This document shows, one piece after another, positions 1-7,611 of a stretch of 24,261 bases of DNA. Within the stretch, counting starts at the first letter, position 1. Every line of letters starts with the position of its first letter. The DNA lies in NCBI GenBank assembly GCA_964563125.1, contig CAZLVY010000032.1:1-24261 (forward strand), given 5' to 3'. Under the pieces are notes generated by a model. The model had not been told where the DNA came from and made no database searches. It worked only from the letters and a program-made list of their open reading frames with translations. The translations under genes were made by a program, and so were the position numbers. This DNA is from UBA1368 sp964563125. Lineage in GTDB: Bacteria > Bacillota > Syntrophomonadia > Syntrophomonadales > Syntrophomonadaceae.

Positions 1-282
1 TAAAACTTCGTGCATATAAAGCAGGCCATTGGCCGAGGTGGCTGTGAAAACGCGGGCTCCGGCAGCGGATGCAGCCACGGCAGCCGCCATGGCACTATGT
101 TCGCCTTCCACCGGAATGAAGCGGGCGTGCAGCTCACCATTTTCAACCATGGCGGCCACTGCTTCCATAATGCTGGTTTGGGGGGTGATGGGATAGCCGG
201 GAACCACGTCGACACGGGCACTTTTAATAGCCAGCGCGGCGGCATGGGCACCGGTATCCATTATAACTTGTGCTGATTTCAT
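1..282 (-). CDS. porA: 2-oxoacid:ferredoxin oxidoreductase alpha subunit, N-terminal part (cut by window edge)
   Basis: The N-terminal 94 residues are readable on the minus strand, beginning MKSAQVIMDTGAHAAALAIK. The segment GYPITPQTSIMEA followed by FIPVEGEHSAMAAAVAASAAGARVF-type sequence is characteristic of the alpha (pyrimidine-binding) subunit of pyruvate and related 2-oxoacid:ferredoxin oxidoreductases. These cytoplasmic enzymes oxidise a 2-oxoacid to acyl-CoA and CO2 and reduce ferredoxin. The ATG at 282-280 lies one base after the porD stop and is preceded by GGAGG-type sequence inside the end of porD, so the two are translationally coupled. The C-terminal portion and the expected beta subunit lie beyond the left edge. 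Substrate (pyruvate, 2-oxoglutarate, 2-oxoisovalerate) cannot be decided from this fragment. The base composition is GC-rich compared with the rest of the window. Confidence 0.88.
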   Translation of the reverse strand, partial: MKSAQVIMDTGAHAAALAIKSARVDVVPGYPITPQTSIMEAVAAMVENGELHARFIPVEGEHSAMAAAVAASAAGARVFTATSANGLLYMHEVL

Positions 283-283
283 G

Positions 284-541
284 CTACTCCTCCTTTTCCA
301 TGCTGATTGCGCCGGTGGGGCATTCTGTGGCACATACGCCGCAGCCCTTGCAGTAGCGGTAATCAATCGTAATATCATTGCGGTCAATGACCGCTTCCGG
401 ACAAAATATCCAGCAAAACTGGCATTTGGTGCATATCTGATGGTCAACCACCGGACGGTACGCTCGCCAAGAACCGGTGTTGCCGCCGGATCCCTTCATC
501 GGCCAGGAAATCGGCTGGTAGGCTTTCGTAACTGATTTCAT
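284..541 (-). CDS. porD: 2-oxoacid:ferredoxin oxidoreductase delta subunit (2x[4Fe-4S] ferredoxin-like)
   Basis: This 85-residue protein has two clustered cysteine motifs: C37-x2-C40-x2-C43-x3-C47-P and C64-x2-C67-x2-C70-x3-C74-P. They are the standard ligands for two [4Fe-4S] clusters in the delta subunit of four-subunit 2-oxoacid:ferredoxin oxidoreductases, where they pass electrons from the TPP site to ferredoxin. The N-terminal stretch with PISWPMKGSGGNTGSWRAYRPV matches the usual PorD leader that contacts the other subunits. The start follows a purine-rich site (GGAAAGGAATGG). It sits between porC and porA in the common order gamma-delta-alpha. Unusually, about 155 bp separate it from porC, and that gap is filled by a palindromic element. 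Confidence 0.93.
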   Translation of the reverse strand: MKSVTKAYQPISWPMKGSGGNTGSWRAYRPVVDHQICTKCQFCWIFCPEAVIDRNDITIDYRYCKGCGVCATECPTGAISMEKEE

Positions 542-569
542 TTATTTCCATTCCTTTCCGTAATCTGCA

Positions 570-690
570 AGACCGGATAAAAAGGTGAAGATCAAGGCGT
601 TTAAAAATACCGCAAATGAGGCGTATTTAAATACGTTGATTGAGCGGGATTTTTAAAACAACGCAGAGATTCGCCTTTTTTTGCCGGTCT
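570..690 (-). repeat. 121-bp palindromic element, copy 1 (E1), inside the por operon
   Basis: Seen directly: outer arms AGACCGG (570-576) and CCGGTCT (684-690); AAAAAGG (579-585) opposite CCTTTTTTT; middle arms TTTAAAAATACCGC (600-613) and GCGGGATTTTTAAA (644-657); and a perfect 14-bp central palindrome CGTATTTAAATACG (622-635). Read on the minus strand, the sense strand of por, it aligns end to end with the element at 24014-24139 downstream of groEL. Arm sequences differ between the copies but stay complementary. It fills the porC-porD gap and would be in the por mRNA. It could be a mobile palindromic repeat or a structured RNA; function unknown. Confidence 0.75.
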
Positions 691-696
691 GGGGCG

Positions 697-1236
697 CTAT
701 ACGCTAATCTGCGTTACGGTGTTATAAGCCTTGCCAGCGGCACCCAGATTGCGCTTGCCACTCCCAGGCCATTTATTAAGGATGGTTTGTTCCATAATAT
801 TTTGCGGGATGTTTAACACCCGACAAACTGCGCCAAACAGTGGGACATTGATAAAGGGCCCGTCGGCGGAAAATAATCCGGCTTCGCGGGCGATGGTGTC
901 GGCGTCTAAGTGCCAGGTAGGGTGCTTCTCCACGGCTACGGCGTTGGGAGTATTAATGATTACGGTGCCGAACTCAGTAATGCCTTCACTGACCGCTGCT
1001 TGGGTGAGCTTTTCGCTCATCACTACCACATAATCCGGCAGCTCGCATTGACTATGCGCGTGGATAGTGGTGGGGGACATGCGCACTGCTGCCCGCACCG
1101 GCGCTCCGCGGCGTTCCACTCCGAAGAAAGGCAAAGCCTGACCCTGCTCACCATTTTCCAGCGCCGCCTGCGCTAACAAATGAGCCAGGGTAACGGAGCC
1201 CTGCCCGCCAAATCCATTGATTCGTAGTTCTAACAT
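697..1236 (-). CDS. porC: 2-oxoacid:ferredoxin oxidoreductase gamma subunit
   Basis: The protein begins MLELRINGFGGQGSVTLAHL; the G-x-G-G-Q-G motif is the hallmark of the gamma subunit family. Further family features are the segment FFGVERRGAPVRAAVR and the stretch FINVPLFGAVCRV in the C-terminal half. The subunit belongs to the cytoplasmic oxidoreductase that couples 2-oxoacid cleavage to ferredoxin reduction. The ATG at 1236-1234 is chosen over one seven codons upstream because GGAGG sits at the right distance from it. The protein is then 179 residues, normal for PorC. It is the first gene of the minus-strand por operon; a candidate -10 (TATAAT on the minus strand) lies about 45 bp upstream. 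The gene is strikingly GC-rich. Confidence 0.92.
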   Translation of the reverse strand: MLELRINGFGGQGSVTLAHLLAQAALENGEQGQALPFFGVERRGAPVRAAVRMSPTTIHAHSQCELPDYVVVMSEKLTQAAVSEGITEFGTVIINTPNAVAVEKHPTWHLDADTIAREAGLFSADGPFINVPLFGAVCRVLNIPQNIMEQTILNKWPGSGKRNLGAAGKAYNTVTQISV

Positions 1237-1408
1237 ATTGTTCCTCCATTCTTCCATGGTGCTGCCAGGGGTAAATATTATATGAAGCTTGCATTGAAAC
1301 CAGATTTCCTTACTTCAGTCATCACCATATACAGGATAGCCTGACTGGGTCGGGATAACTACTTTATGCCGATTAGCGTCCTCACTTTCTGCTTACCGAG
1401 TGTCCTGA

Positions 1409-1419
1409 TGGTCAGACCA
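1409..1419. promoter_or_regulatory. Candidate GntR/FadR-type operator
   Basis: The 11-bp perfect palindrome TGGTCAGACCA lies in the 336-bp gap between porC (minus) and yedF (plus). It fits the TGGTnnnACCA shape bound by FadR-subfamily GntR regulators such as PdhR and LldR, which often control 2-oxoacid or lactate metabolism. It is about 170 bp upstream of porC. The rest of the 1237-1572 gap shows no gene; it holds a possible minus-strand -10 near 1278-1284 and AT-rich sequence before yedF. A single short palindrome can occur by chance. Confidence 0.35.
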
Positions 1420-1572
1420 CTTAATTAATTTTTATTCGCCCAATTTTTAATTATTCCTGCCGCTCAGCCTAGAATATTTTTGTTGATTTGCTATACAGTC
1501 CACCTATCAATGGAAACAGACAACATAAATATGGTAAAATTGCTTAAACTTTTGAAAAAGGAGTTGAACAGA

Positions 1573-2163
1573 TTGAGAAAGATTGTTGATACAAGAGGAA
1601 TGACTTGTCCTCAACCAGTTATTTTAACCAGGCAAGCGTTAAATGATAAAGACGTTAATGAAGTTATAACAATAGTGGATAGTCAGAGCGCACTGGAAAA
1701 TGTATCAAAGCTGGCTAGTTCCATGAAACTGGAGGCTAATATCGATGAAAAAGGAGGTCAGTTCTTTATCAGCATTTTAAAAGACGAATCTCTGCAGGAT
1801 CATTTAAATATTGCCCAGTCCAATAATGCTAATGTAGCCATTTTGATTACCAGCAATGTATTGGGACAGGGAAATGACACTCTGGGCAGTATTTTAATGA
1901 AAAGCTTTATGTATACGCTTACTCAGATGGAAGGTGCTTTTAATGTCTTGATATTTATGAACAGCGGTGTTTTACTAACTACAGAAGGTTCTGAAGTTTT
2001 AGACTATATTAAAGCTCTGGAGGAAAGGCAGATAGAAGTACTTTCATGCGGCACTTGCCTGGATTACTATCATTTGAGTGATAAACTGCGCGCAGGCTCG
2101 GTAAGCAATATGTTTACTATTACTGAAAGACTAATAGAAGCTCAGCGTCTTATAACCTTATAA
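1573..2163 (+). CDS. yedF: Sulfurtransferase-like selenium metabolism protein YedF (TusA domain + DsrE-like domain)
   Basis: From the TTG start the protein is 196 residues. Residues 3-70 form a TusA/SirA-like domain with VDTRGMTCPQPV; C12 of the CPxP motif is the expected persulfide or selenium carrier. Residues about 80-190 are a DsrE-like domain with a CGTC motif (C159, C162). This fusion is the family named YedF, linked in many anaerobes to selenium metabolism; the exact reaction is not settled. A longer reading frame begins at 1480, but GGAG at 1560-1563 stands 9 bp from the TTG at 1573 and the upstream residues do not look like the family. It stands alone, 92 bp before mgtE. Confidence 0.85.
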   Translation: MRKIVDTRGMTCPQPVILTRQALNDKDVNEVITIVDSQSALENVSKLASSMKLEANIDEKGGQFFISILKDESLQDHLNIAQSNNANVAILITSNVLGQGNDTLGSILMKSFMYTLTQMEGAFNVLIFMNSGVLLTTEGSEVLDYIKALEERQIEVLSCGTCLDYYHLSDKLRAGSVSNMFTITERLIEAQRLITL

Positions 2164-2255
2164 AATTTTAATTGCCAGCTTTAAGCTACTAATGTTACCA
2201 TGCAAAGGTACAGTTTCTGCAGTCCAGAATAAAATATCTAAAGGAGGGTATGGGC

Positions 2256-3599
2256 ATGATTGACCGCGAAGAAATAAATGTTAAACAGTTAATTGAAGAG
2301 CGGCAATGGCAAGTGCTTAAGGAAGAATTGAAAGCAATGCCCATACCGGATATCGCAGATTTATTATTGGAAATGGATAAAGGAGAGCGAGTTTTACTTT
2401 TCAGGGTTTTACCTCGATCTATTTCTTCTGAAGTTTTCTCATATATGGTTCATGAACACCGCAATGCCTTACTTAAAGAATTAACTGACGAAGAAACCCG
2501 CAATCTGCTAAGTAATCTGCGTCCTGATGACCGTACTACTCTTTTTGAGGAACTCCCCGGTCAGGTTACGCAGAAAATGCTTAATTTGCTTAGCCCTCAG
2601 GATATTAAAGAGGCTCGATTGCTCTTAGGTTATCCGGAAGAAAGCGTTGGGCGTCTTATGACACCTGACTACGTTGCAGTACGCTCAGAATGGACGGTTG
2701 AACAGGCCTTACAGCATATACGCATTAAAGGTAAAGACAGTGAAACATTAAATGTTATTTATGTTGTCGATCAAAAGTGGCACTTGCTTGATGCTCTTGA
2801 TCTGCATCGCTTTATTTTAACACCCCCGGAGACAACTGTATCACAGCTGATGGATAACTCGTATACTAGCTTGTCTGCCTTTGATGACCGGGAAGAAGCG
2901 GTTCATGTAATGCTGAGATACGACCTTTTTGTTTTGCCGGTAGTAGATTCAGAAGGGGTTTTACTAGGAATAGTGACTGCTGATGATATCATGGATGTTG
3001 CTGAAGAAGAGGCTACTGAAGATTTTCATAGGACGGCTGCAGTTTACCCCTTAAAAAGCAGTTACCGGGAAGCCAGCATTTGGGAACTGTTCTCAAAAAG
3101 GATAGGATGGCTGGTAATTTTGGTTTTAGTCAGTCTTTTATCTTCCGGAATAATATCTTATTACGAAACTACCTTGCAGAGTTTAATAGTATTGACGGTT
3201 TTCATTCCCTTGTTGATAGGAAGTGGCGGTAATGCAGGTGCCCAATCTGCTACCCTGATGGTTCGTGCTATGGCAACTGGTGATGTGGAAGTAAGTCAGT
3301 GGTTTAAGATAATTAATAAAGAAATGTTGGTTGGTGTGGCTTTAGGAATAACAATGGGAATAGCAGGTTTTGTTTTAGGCTACCTGCGTGGCGATTATGA
3401 GATTGCTATTATTATAGGTATAACTATGATGGCTATTATTATTGTTGCTAACCTGATTGGAGTGACTCTGCCGTTTATATTGACCCGCCTGGGTATTGAC
3501 CCCGCAGTAGCCAGTAATCCACTGATTGCCTCAATTGTTGATGCCACCGGACTTTTAATTTATTTTGGGGTTGCTACTTATTTCTTGAGTTTAATATAA
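2256..3599 (+). CDS. mgtE: Magnesium transporter MgtE
   Basis: The 447-residue protein has the full MgtE order: an alpha-helical N domain (about 5-130), a pair of CBS domains (about 135-255, with VVDSEGVLLGIVTADDIMDV) and a C-terminal membrane domain of about five helices (about 280-445). The pore signature GSGGNAGAQSATLMVRA begins at G322. MgtE is a homodimeric Mg2+ channel gated by Mg2+ bound in the cytosolic N and CBS domains. The ATG at 2256 lies 8 bp after GGAGG (2243-2247); the ATG six bases earlier is too close. The 92-bp leader is too short for an M-box riboswitch and shows none of its conserved blocks, so no RNA-level Mg2+ control is visible. Confidence 0.95.
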   Translation: MIDREEINVKQLIEERQWQVLKEELKAMPIPDIADLLLEMDKGERVLLFRVLPRSISSEVFSYMVHEHRNALLKELTDEETRNLLSNLRPDDRTTLFEELPGQVTQKMLNLLSPQDIKEARLLLGYPEESVGRLMTPDYVAVRSEWTVEQALQHIRIKGKDSETLNVIYVVDQKWHLLDALDLHRFILTPPETTVSQLMDNSYTSLSAFDDREEAVHVMLRYDLFVLPVVDSEGVLLGIVTADDIMDVAEEEATEDFHRTAAVYPLKSSYREASIWELFSKRIGWLVILVLVSLLSSGIISYYETTLQSLIVLTVFIPLLIGSGGNAGAQSATLMVRAMATGDVEVSQWFKIINKEMLVGVALGITMGIAGFVLGYLRGDYEIAIIIGITMMAIIIVANLIGVTLPFILTRLGIDPAVASNPLIASIVDATGLLIYFGVATYFLSLI

Positions 3600-3649
3600 T
3601 ATAAGAGCTTTATCTTGTGAGGCTTTTAGACTTAACCGACAAATGATTA

Positions 3650-3859
3650 TTAATGATATTTGACTTCATAGCCCAGGTATCCAATCTCTTCGGCTATTTT
3701 CTCCACTGATATCATCGTTTCTTCAAAATCAACTTCCACAAAACCTTGAGCATACTGAGCCTCTACTTTATTTATCCCTTCAAGTCCAATTAAACTATCT
3801 TCAATGCTCTGTTTGCAGTGTTTACAGCTCATCCCAGCTACCAAAAGTTTGGTAAACAT
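3650..3859 (-). CDS. copZ: Heavy-metal-associated (CopZ-like) copper chaperone
   Basis: This 69-residue protein is a single HMA domain. The metal-binding loop is G9-M-S-C12-K-H-C15, the GMxCxxC motif that binds Cu(I) in CopZ, Atx1 and the N-termini of P-type copper ATPases. The rest, with EEIGYLGYEV near the end, fits the ferredoxin-like fold. It would carry Cu(I) in the cytoplasm to an exporter or repressor. No copA or csoR is visible in the window. GAGGAGGG stands just before the ATG. It is convergent with mgtE, with 50 bp between their stops and no convincing terminator. A binding role for another soft metal cannot be excluded. Confidence 0.88.
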   Translation of the reverse strand: MFTKLLVAGMSCKHCKQSIEDSLIGLEGINKVEAQYAQGFVEVDFEETMISVEKIAEEIGYLGYEVKYH

Positions 3860-3931
3860 ATAATTTTACCCTCCTCATCAGTGAATTTCTTTTTATTCTA
3901 CTTAATTTTGCTGTATGAAACTACCCGATAA

Positions 3932-3951
3932 ATTATATTTACTGTCAGTAT
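3932..3951 (-). promoter_or_regulatory. Candidate promoter -10 and palindromic operator for the HMA gene
   Basis: On the minus strand a TATAAT (3937-3932) is immediately preceded by the 11-bp perfect palindrome TACTGACAGTA (about 3941-3951). A palindrome next to a -10 is typical of a repressor site, and copper chaperone genes are usually metal-regulated. No good -35 is visible at the normal distance, and the palindrome does not match the operator consensus I know for CsoR or CopY. Confidence 0.3.
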
Positions 3952-4062
3952 AGGTTAACTTAATACACAAAATAAGGATTAGTATTGAAGGGAAACCTAG
4001 TTATGTCTTGAATAAATATATTAAGCAGTTAGGTTATGAATTAATGGGGAAAGAGTGATAAA

Positions 4063-4434
4063 TTGCTTATTGGTATAGATATAATAGATATAGAAAGAGT
4101 AAAAGAGGCAATTGAAAGGACCCCGCGTTTCCTCAAGCGGGTTTTTACCAGACAGGAACTTGATTATTGCTTAAGTAAAAAAAATCCTTATCCATCATTG
4201 GCAGCAAGATTTGCCGCTAAGGAAGCAGTGCGAAAAGTCCACCCGCTTTTTATCAGCGGAATCCGCTATCATGATACGGAAGTAGTGCTAAATGAAAAGG
4301 GACAGCCGCAGATAGTGCTGCATGGCAAGGCACTCGAGCGCTTCGAAGCGCATTTTGCGCAAATAGCAGTAAGTCTTTCTCATGCGGAAAAACAGGCAAT
4401 AGCCGCAGTTATTGTTGAGGAGAGGATAAAATGA
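4063..4434 (+). CDS. acpS: Holo-[acyl-carrier-protein] synthase
   Basis: The 123-residue protein matches AcpS in length and motifs: GIDIIDIERV at the N-terminus (D6 as Mg2+ ligand), RFAAKEAVRK with E54, and SLSHAEKQAIAAVIVE near the end. AcpS moves 4'-phosphopantetheine from CoA to the serine of apo-ACP, activating fatty-acid synthesis. The start is a TTG at 4063 with a weak GGGGAAAG site upstream; no ATG in frame would preserve the N-terminal motif. Its stop overlaps the nnrDE start as ATGA, so the two are coupled. The acpS-nnr-alr order is common in Firmicutes. Confidence 0.95.
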   Translation: MLIGIDIIDIERVKEAIERTPRFLKRVFTRQELDYCLSKKNPYPSLAARFAAKEAVRKVHPLFISGIRYHDTEVVLNEKGQPQIVLHGKALERFEAHFAQIAVSLSHAEKQAIAAVIVEERIK

Positions 4435-5993
4435 AATTAATCAAAGCTGCAGAAATGCAGGAGATTGACCGCCGAGCTACAGATGAATATGGCATTCCCA
4501 GCCTGCTGCTGATGGAAAACGCCGGTATAAAAACTGCTGAGATGGCAGGCGAAATTTTGACAACAGTTGCTGATAAAAAAGTCATCATTCTGGCCGGGCG
4601 TGGAAACAACGGTGGTGATGGTCTGGTAGCCGCACGTCATTTGCATGTCAGCGGAGCTAAACCGATTACTTTTATCATGGGTGAAGTAGAGCAGTTGAGT
4701 ACAGACAGCTTGATTAACTATAATATTCTGCACAAAATGACTGATCTTATTTACCCGTTACTTAACCAGACCGACCGGGAAAAATTGATCCTGGAATTAC
4801 TGGATGCTGATCTGATTATTGATGCTATTTATGGTATCGGCTTTAAAGGAAGTTTAGGTGCTTTTGAAGCGGAAATTGTAAAATTAATCAATAGGAGCAG
4901 ATTGCCGGTACTGGCTGTTGATATTCCTTCCGGAGTAGAGGCGGATACCGGTAAAGTATCAGGTGAGGCTGTAAAAGCTGCCGCTACCATAACTTTTGCA
5001 CTCCCCAAAATTGGCTTAGTATTGGAACCGGGTAAAAATTATGCCGGACAGTTAAAGATTGCTGATATTTCTATTCCCTCAGCCCTTTTACAGGAAAAAA
5101 GACTTAAGACCAACTTAATTAATGAGGCTATGGCAGCAAAAATGCTGGGACCCCGGCATCCTGATTCCCATAAAGGTACTTTTGGTCATGCGCTCTTAAT
5201 AGGAGGCTCTACGGGATTAACCGGAGCAATCCTGCTGGCGTCCCTGGCAGCAATACGCTGTGGAGCAGGCCTGGTAACTGCTGCCTTGCCCGAATCTCTG
5301 GTGCCTGTTTTTGATTCAGCTTTACTGGAAGTAATGAGTATGCCGCTGGCACAAACCGGGCAGGGAGCTATAGCTTTAGAAGCTTTACCGGCTATTGAGA
5401 ATATACTGGGAACTTGCTCAGTTTGTGCAATAGGACCTGGTATGTCCCGTTATTATGAAGCTAATGCCATAGTTCGTTTTGTGCTGGAACGAGCCGGAAT
5501 TCCGATAGTTATTGATGCCGATGGCTTAAATGCCCTGCAGGGAGATGCGGGTATTTTAAAAGAACGCCAAATTCCAGTGGTTCTAACTCCTCATCCTGGG
5601 GAAATGGCGAGACTTACCGGCAAGACAATCGAAGAAATACAGGCCAACCGAATAGAGTATGCTGCTCAATATGCACAGGAATGGGGAAGCACAATTGTAC
5701 TTAAAGGCAACAAGACAATTGTAGCTGCACCAACCGGGGAAATATATATAAATATCACCGGTAATCCTGGTATGGCAACCGCCGGCAGCGGTGATGTATT
5801 ATGCGGAATCATAACCGGACTCATTTCCCAGGGCTTAAAGCCAGCCAGGGCAGCAGCAGTTGGAGTATATCTGCATGGCATGAGTGGTGATTACGCTGCC
5901 GGAATAAAAGGACAGAGAGGACTTATAGCCAGTGATATAATTGAAGGGTTACCTTCGGTTTTGGCGCAATTTGAAAAAGCAAATAAAAAATAA
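4431..5993 (+). CDS. nnrDE: Bifunctional NAD(P)H-hydrate epimerase / ADP-dependent (S)-NAD(P)H-hydrate dehydratase
   Basis: This 520-residue protein is the usual fusion. Residues 1 to about 215 are the YjeF N-type epimerase, with GRGNNGGDGLVAARHL and DAIYGIGF and DIPSGV. Residues about 225-510 are the ribokinase-fold dehydratase, with DADGLNAL, TPHPGEMARL, KGNKTIV and GNPGMATAGSGDVLCG holding the nucleotide site. Together they repair damaged NADHX and NADPHX back to NADH and NADPH. The ATG is preceded by GAGGAGAGG inside the end of acpS. No key motif is missing. It is followed after 30 bp by the CBS-pair gene. Confidence 0.96.
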   Translation: MKLIKAAEMQEIDRRATDEYGIPSLLLMENAGIKTAEMAGEILTTVADKKVIILAGRGNNGGDGLVAARHLHVSGAKPITFIMGEVEQLSTDSLINYNILHKMTDLIYPLLNQTDREKLILELLDADLIIDAIYGIGFKGSLGAFEAEIVKLINRSRLPVLAVDIPSGVEADTGKVSGEAVKAAATITFALPKIGLVLEPGKNYAGQLKIADISIPSALLQEKRLKTNLINEAMAAKMLGPRHPDSHKGTFGHALLIGGSTGLTGAILLASLAAIRCGAGLVTAALPESLVPVFDSALLEVMSMPLAQTGQGAIALEALPAIENILGTCSVCAIGPGMSRYYEANAIVRFVLERAGIPIVIDADGLNALQGDAGILKERQIPVVLTPHPGEMARLTGKTIEEIQANRIEYAAQYAQEWGSTIVLKGNKTIVAAPTGEIYINITGNPGMATAGSGDVLCGIITGLISQGLKPARAAAVGVYLHGMSGDYAAGIKGQRGLIASDIIEGLPSVLAQFEKANKK

Positions 5994-6023
5994 TCAGAAG
6001 TAAAAGAAAGAGGTGTTTAATAA

Positions 6024-6479
6024 ATGCTGGCTAAAGAAATAATGACTACAGATGTAATTACCGTATCTCCGGATGAGAGAGTTGATGTTGTAACCAAACT
6101 GCTCATAGATAATAAGATCAGCGGGATACCAGTAGTTGATCAGGATAACCATATACTAGGGATTGTAACCGAAAAGGATTTACTGATAAAAGCTGGTGAA
6201 TTAAAGGTGCCATTTTATATTACTCTGTTTGACAGTATTATTTTTATGGAAAATCCAATGCGTTTTAACAGCAATCTAAAAAAATATACCGCTTCCAAGG
6301 TTAAAGATGCCATGACTACCAAAGTGGTAGTGGTAGATGAAAACACTCCGGTGCAAGAGATTGCTGAGATGATGCAGGGTAAAGGCGTTAACCGCCTGCC
6401 GGTAGTCAGAAATAATAAGTTAATTGGTATTGTTACCCGTAATGATGTATTAAAGGCGCTCGTGAAAAAGAATGGATAA
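6024..6479 (+). CDS. CBS-domain-pair protein
   Basis: The 151-residue protein consists of two CBS domains and little else. CBS1 is about residues 1-60 (KEIMTTDVITVSPDERVDVV ... GIPVVDQDNHILGIVTEKDL) and CBS2 about 90-150 (KDAMTTKVVVVDENTPVQEI ... RLPVVRNNKLIGIVTRNDVL). Stand-alone CBS pairs bind adenine nucleotides or similar ligands and act as sensors, but the partner is not predictable from sequence. AGAGGTG stands before the ATG. The last 8 bases overlap the alr start, so alr is translated in step with it. The position between nnrDE and alr is conserved in related genomes as far as I recall; a functional link to cell-wall or cofactor repair is inference. Confidence 0.9.
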   Translation: MLAKEIMTTDVITVSPDERVDVVTKLLIDNKISGIPVVDQDNHILGIVTEKDLLIKAGELKVPFYITLFDSIIFMENPMRFNSNLKKYTASKVKDAMTTKVVVVDENTPVQEIAEMMQGKGVNRLPVVRNNKLIGIVTRNDVLKALVKKNG

Positions 6480-7593
6480 TAAGCGGCCAACCTGGGCAGA
6501 AATAGATTTAAAAGCAGTACACTATAATCTGATGAAGATCAGAGAAGCAGTGGCACCTGCTCGAGTAATGGCCATAGTTAAAGCTAACGCCTATGGGCAT
6601 GGAGTCCTGGAGGTAACCAAGGCTTGTCTGCAAGAGGGGGTTGAGCATTTAGGCGTAGCCACTCTGGATGAAGCACTGGTGATTCGCAGAGCCGGCATAG
6701 CAGTACCAATTTTAATTTTGGGGCCTATACTTAAAGAGCATGCCCAGATAGCAGTTGATTGGAATCTGAGGATAACTGTTTTTGATTTTTCGCTGGCCAA
6801 AGCTTTATCAGAAGCAGCAATAAAATCTTCTAAATCAGCTTATGCCCACATAAAAATAGATACCGGGATGGGAAGATTAGGCTTTTTTCCTGGAAGGGAA
6901 GCAGTGGAACAAATAGTTGATATTTCCAGATTGCCGGGTCTAAAACTGGAAGGAATATTTACCCATTTTGCCAATGCCGATAATGAGGATAAAAGTTATG
7001 CTGATAAGCAACTCCAGCTTTTTAATAATGTCCTTAAAGAAATTGAACAGCAAGATGTAGATATTCCTCTCAAACATTGTTCCAACAGTGCTGCTTTGAT
7101 TGATTTAAAAGAAGCTCGTTTTAATATGGTTAGGGCCGGTATAGTATTGTATGGGTTGTATCCGTCACCTTTTGTTGATAAAGACTTGCTGCCAATTATC
7201 CCGGTCATGACTGTAAAGAGCGAAATCAGTTTCTTGAAAAGGATGGGACCTGGAGCAACAGTAAGTTACGGGCGAACCTATCAATGTAATAGAGATACTC
7301 TAGTAGCGACAGTACCCATCGGATATGCTGACGGTTATAGTCGTCTACTTTCCAATAAGGCTTTTGCAATGATCCGGGGTAAACGAGTACCGCTAATTGG
7401 GGTAGTGTGTATGGATCAGTGCATGTTTGATGTTACAGAAGTAGAGGGAGTTAGTGAAGGAGACCAGGTAATCCTTTTTGGTAAACCTGAGGATAAAGTT
7501 ACAGCAGATGAGTTGGCGCAAATTGAAGGAACTATAAATTATGAAATTGTTTGTGCAGTCAGTTCCAGAGTTCCCAGGATTTACATATCGTAA
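6472..7593 (+). CDS. alr: Alanine racemase
   Basis: The 373-residue protein matches Alr in length and motifs. It is a PLP enzyme that interconverts L- and D-alanine for peptidoglycan. The PLP lysine is K37 in VMAIVKANAYGHG, and the second catalytic base is Y266 in VSYGRTY. Other family landmarks are HIKIDTGMGRLGF, MVRAGIVLYGLYP and GVVCMDQCMFDV. The ATG overlaps the end of the CBS-pair gene by 8 bases, with only a weak GAAAAAG upstream, so coupling is likely. It is the last gene of the acpS-nnrDE-CBS-alr run; a separate promoter for mazEF follows 19 bp after its stop. Confidence 0.97.
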   Translation: MDNKRPTWAEIDLKAVHYNLMKIREAVAPARVMAIVKANAYGHGVLEVTKACLQEGVEHLGVATLDEALVIRRAGIAVPILILGPILKEHAQIAVDWNLRITVFDFSLAKALSEAAIKSSKSAYAHIKIDTGMGRLGFFPGREAVEQIVDISRLPGLKLEGIFTHFANADNEDKSYADKQLQLFNNVLKEIEQQDVDIPLKHCSNSAALIDLKEARFNMVRAGIVLYGLYPSPFVDKDLLPIIPVMTVKSEISFLKRMGPGATVSYGRTYQCNRDTLVATVPIGYADGYSRLLSNKAFAMIRGKRVPLIGVVCMDQCMFDVTEVEGVSEGDQVILFGKPEDKVTADELAQIEGTINYEIVCAVSSRVPRIYIS

Positions 7594-7611
7594 TTAATGT
7601 AATTATTGGAT

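Noticed and set aside
284..541. Plus-strand open frame 281-535
   Set aside because: It is the shadow of porD, whose ferredoxin cysteine motifs are on the minus strand.
2164..2255. Possible M-box (Mg2+) riboswitch before mgtE
   Set aside because: The leader is only 92 bases and lacks the conserved M-box blocks; only a small TACC/GGTA hairpin is present.
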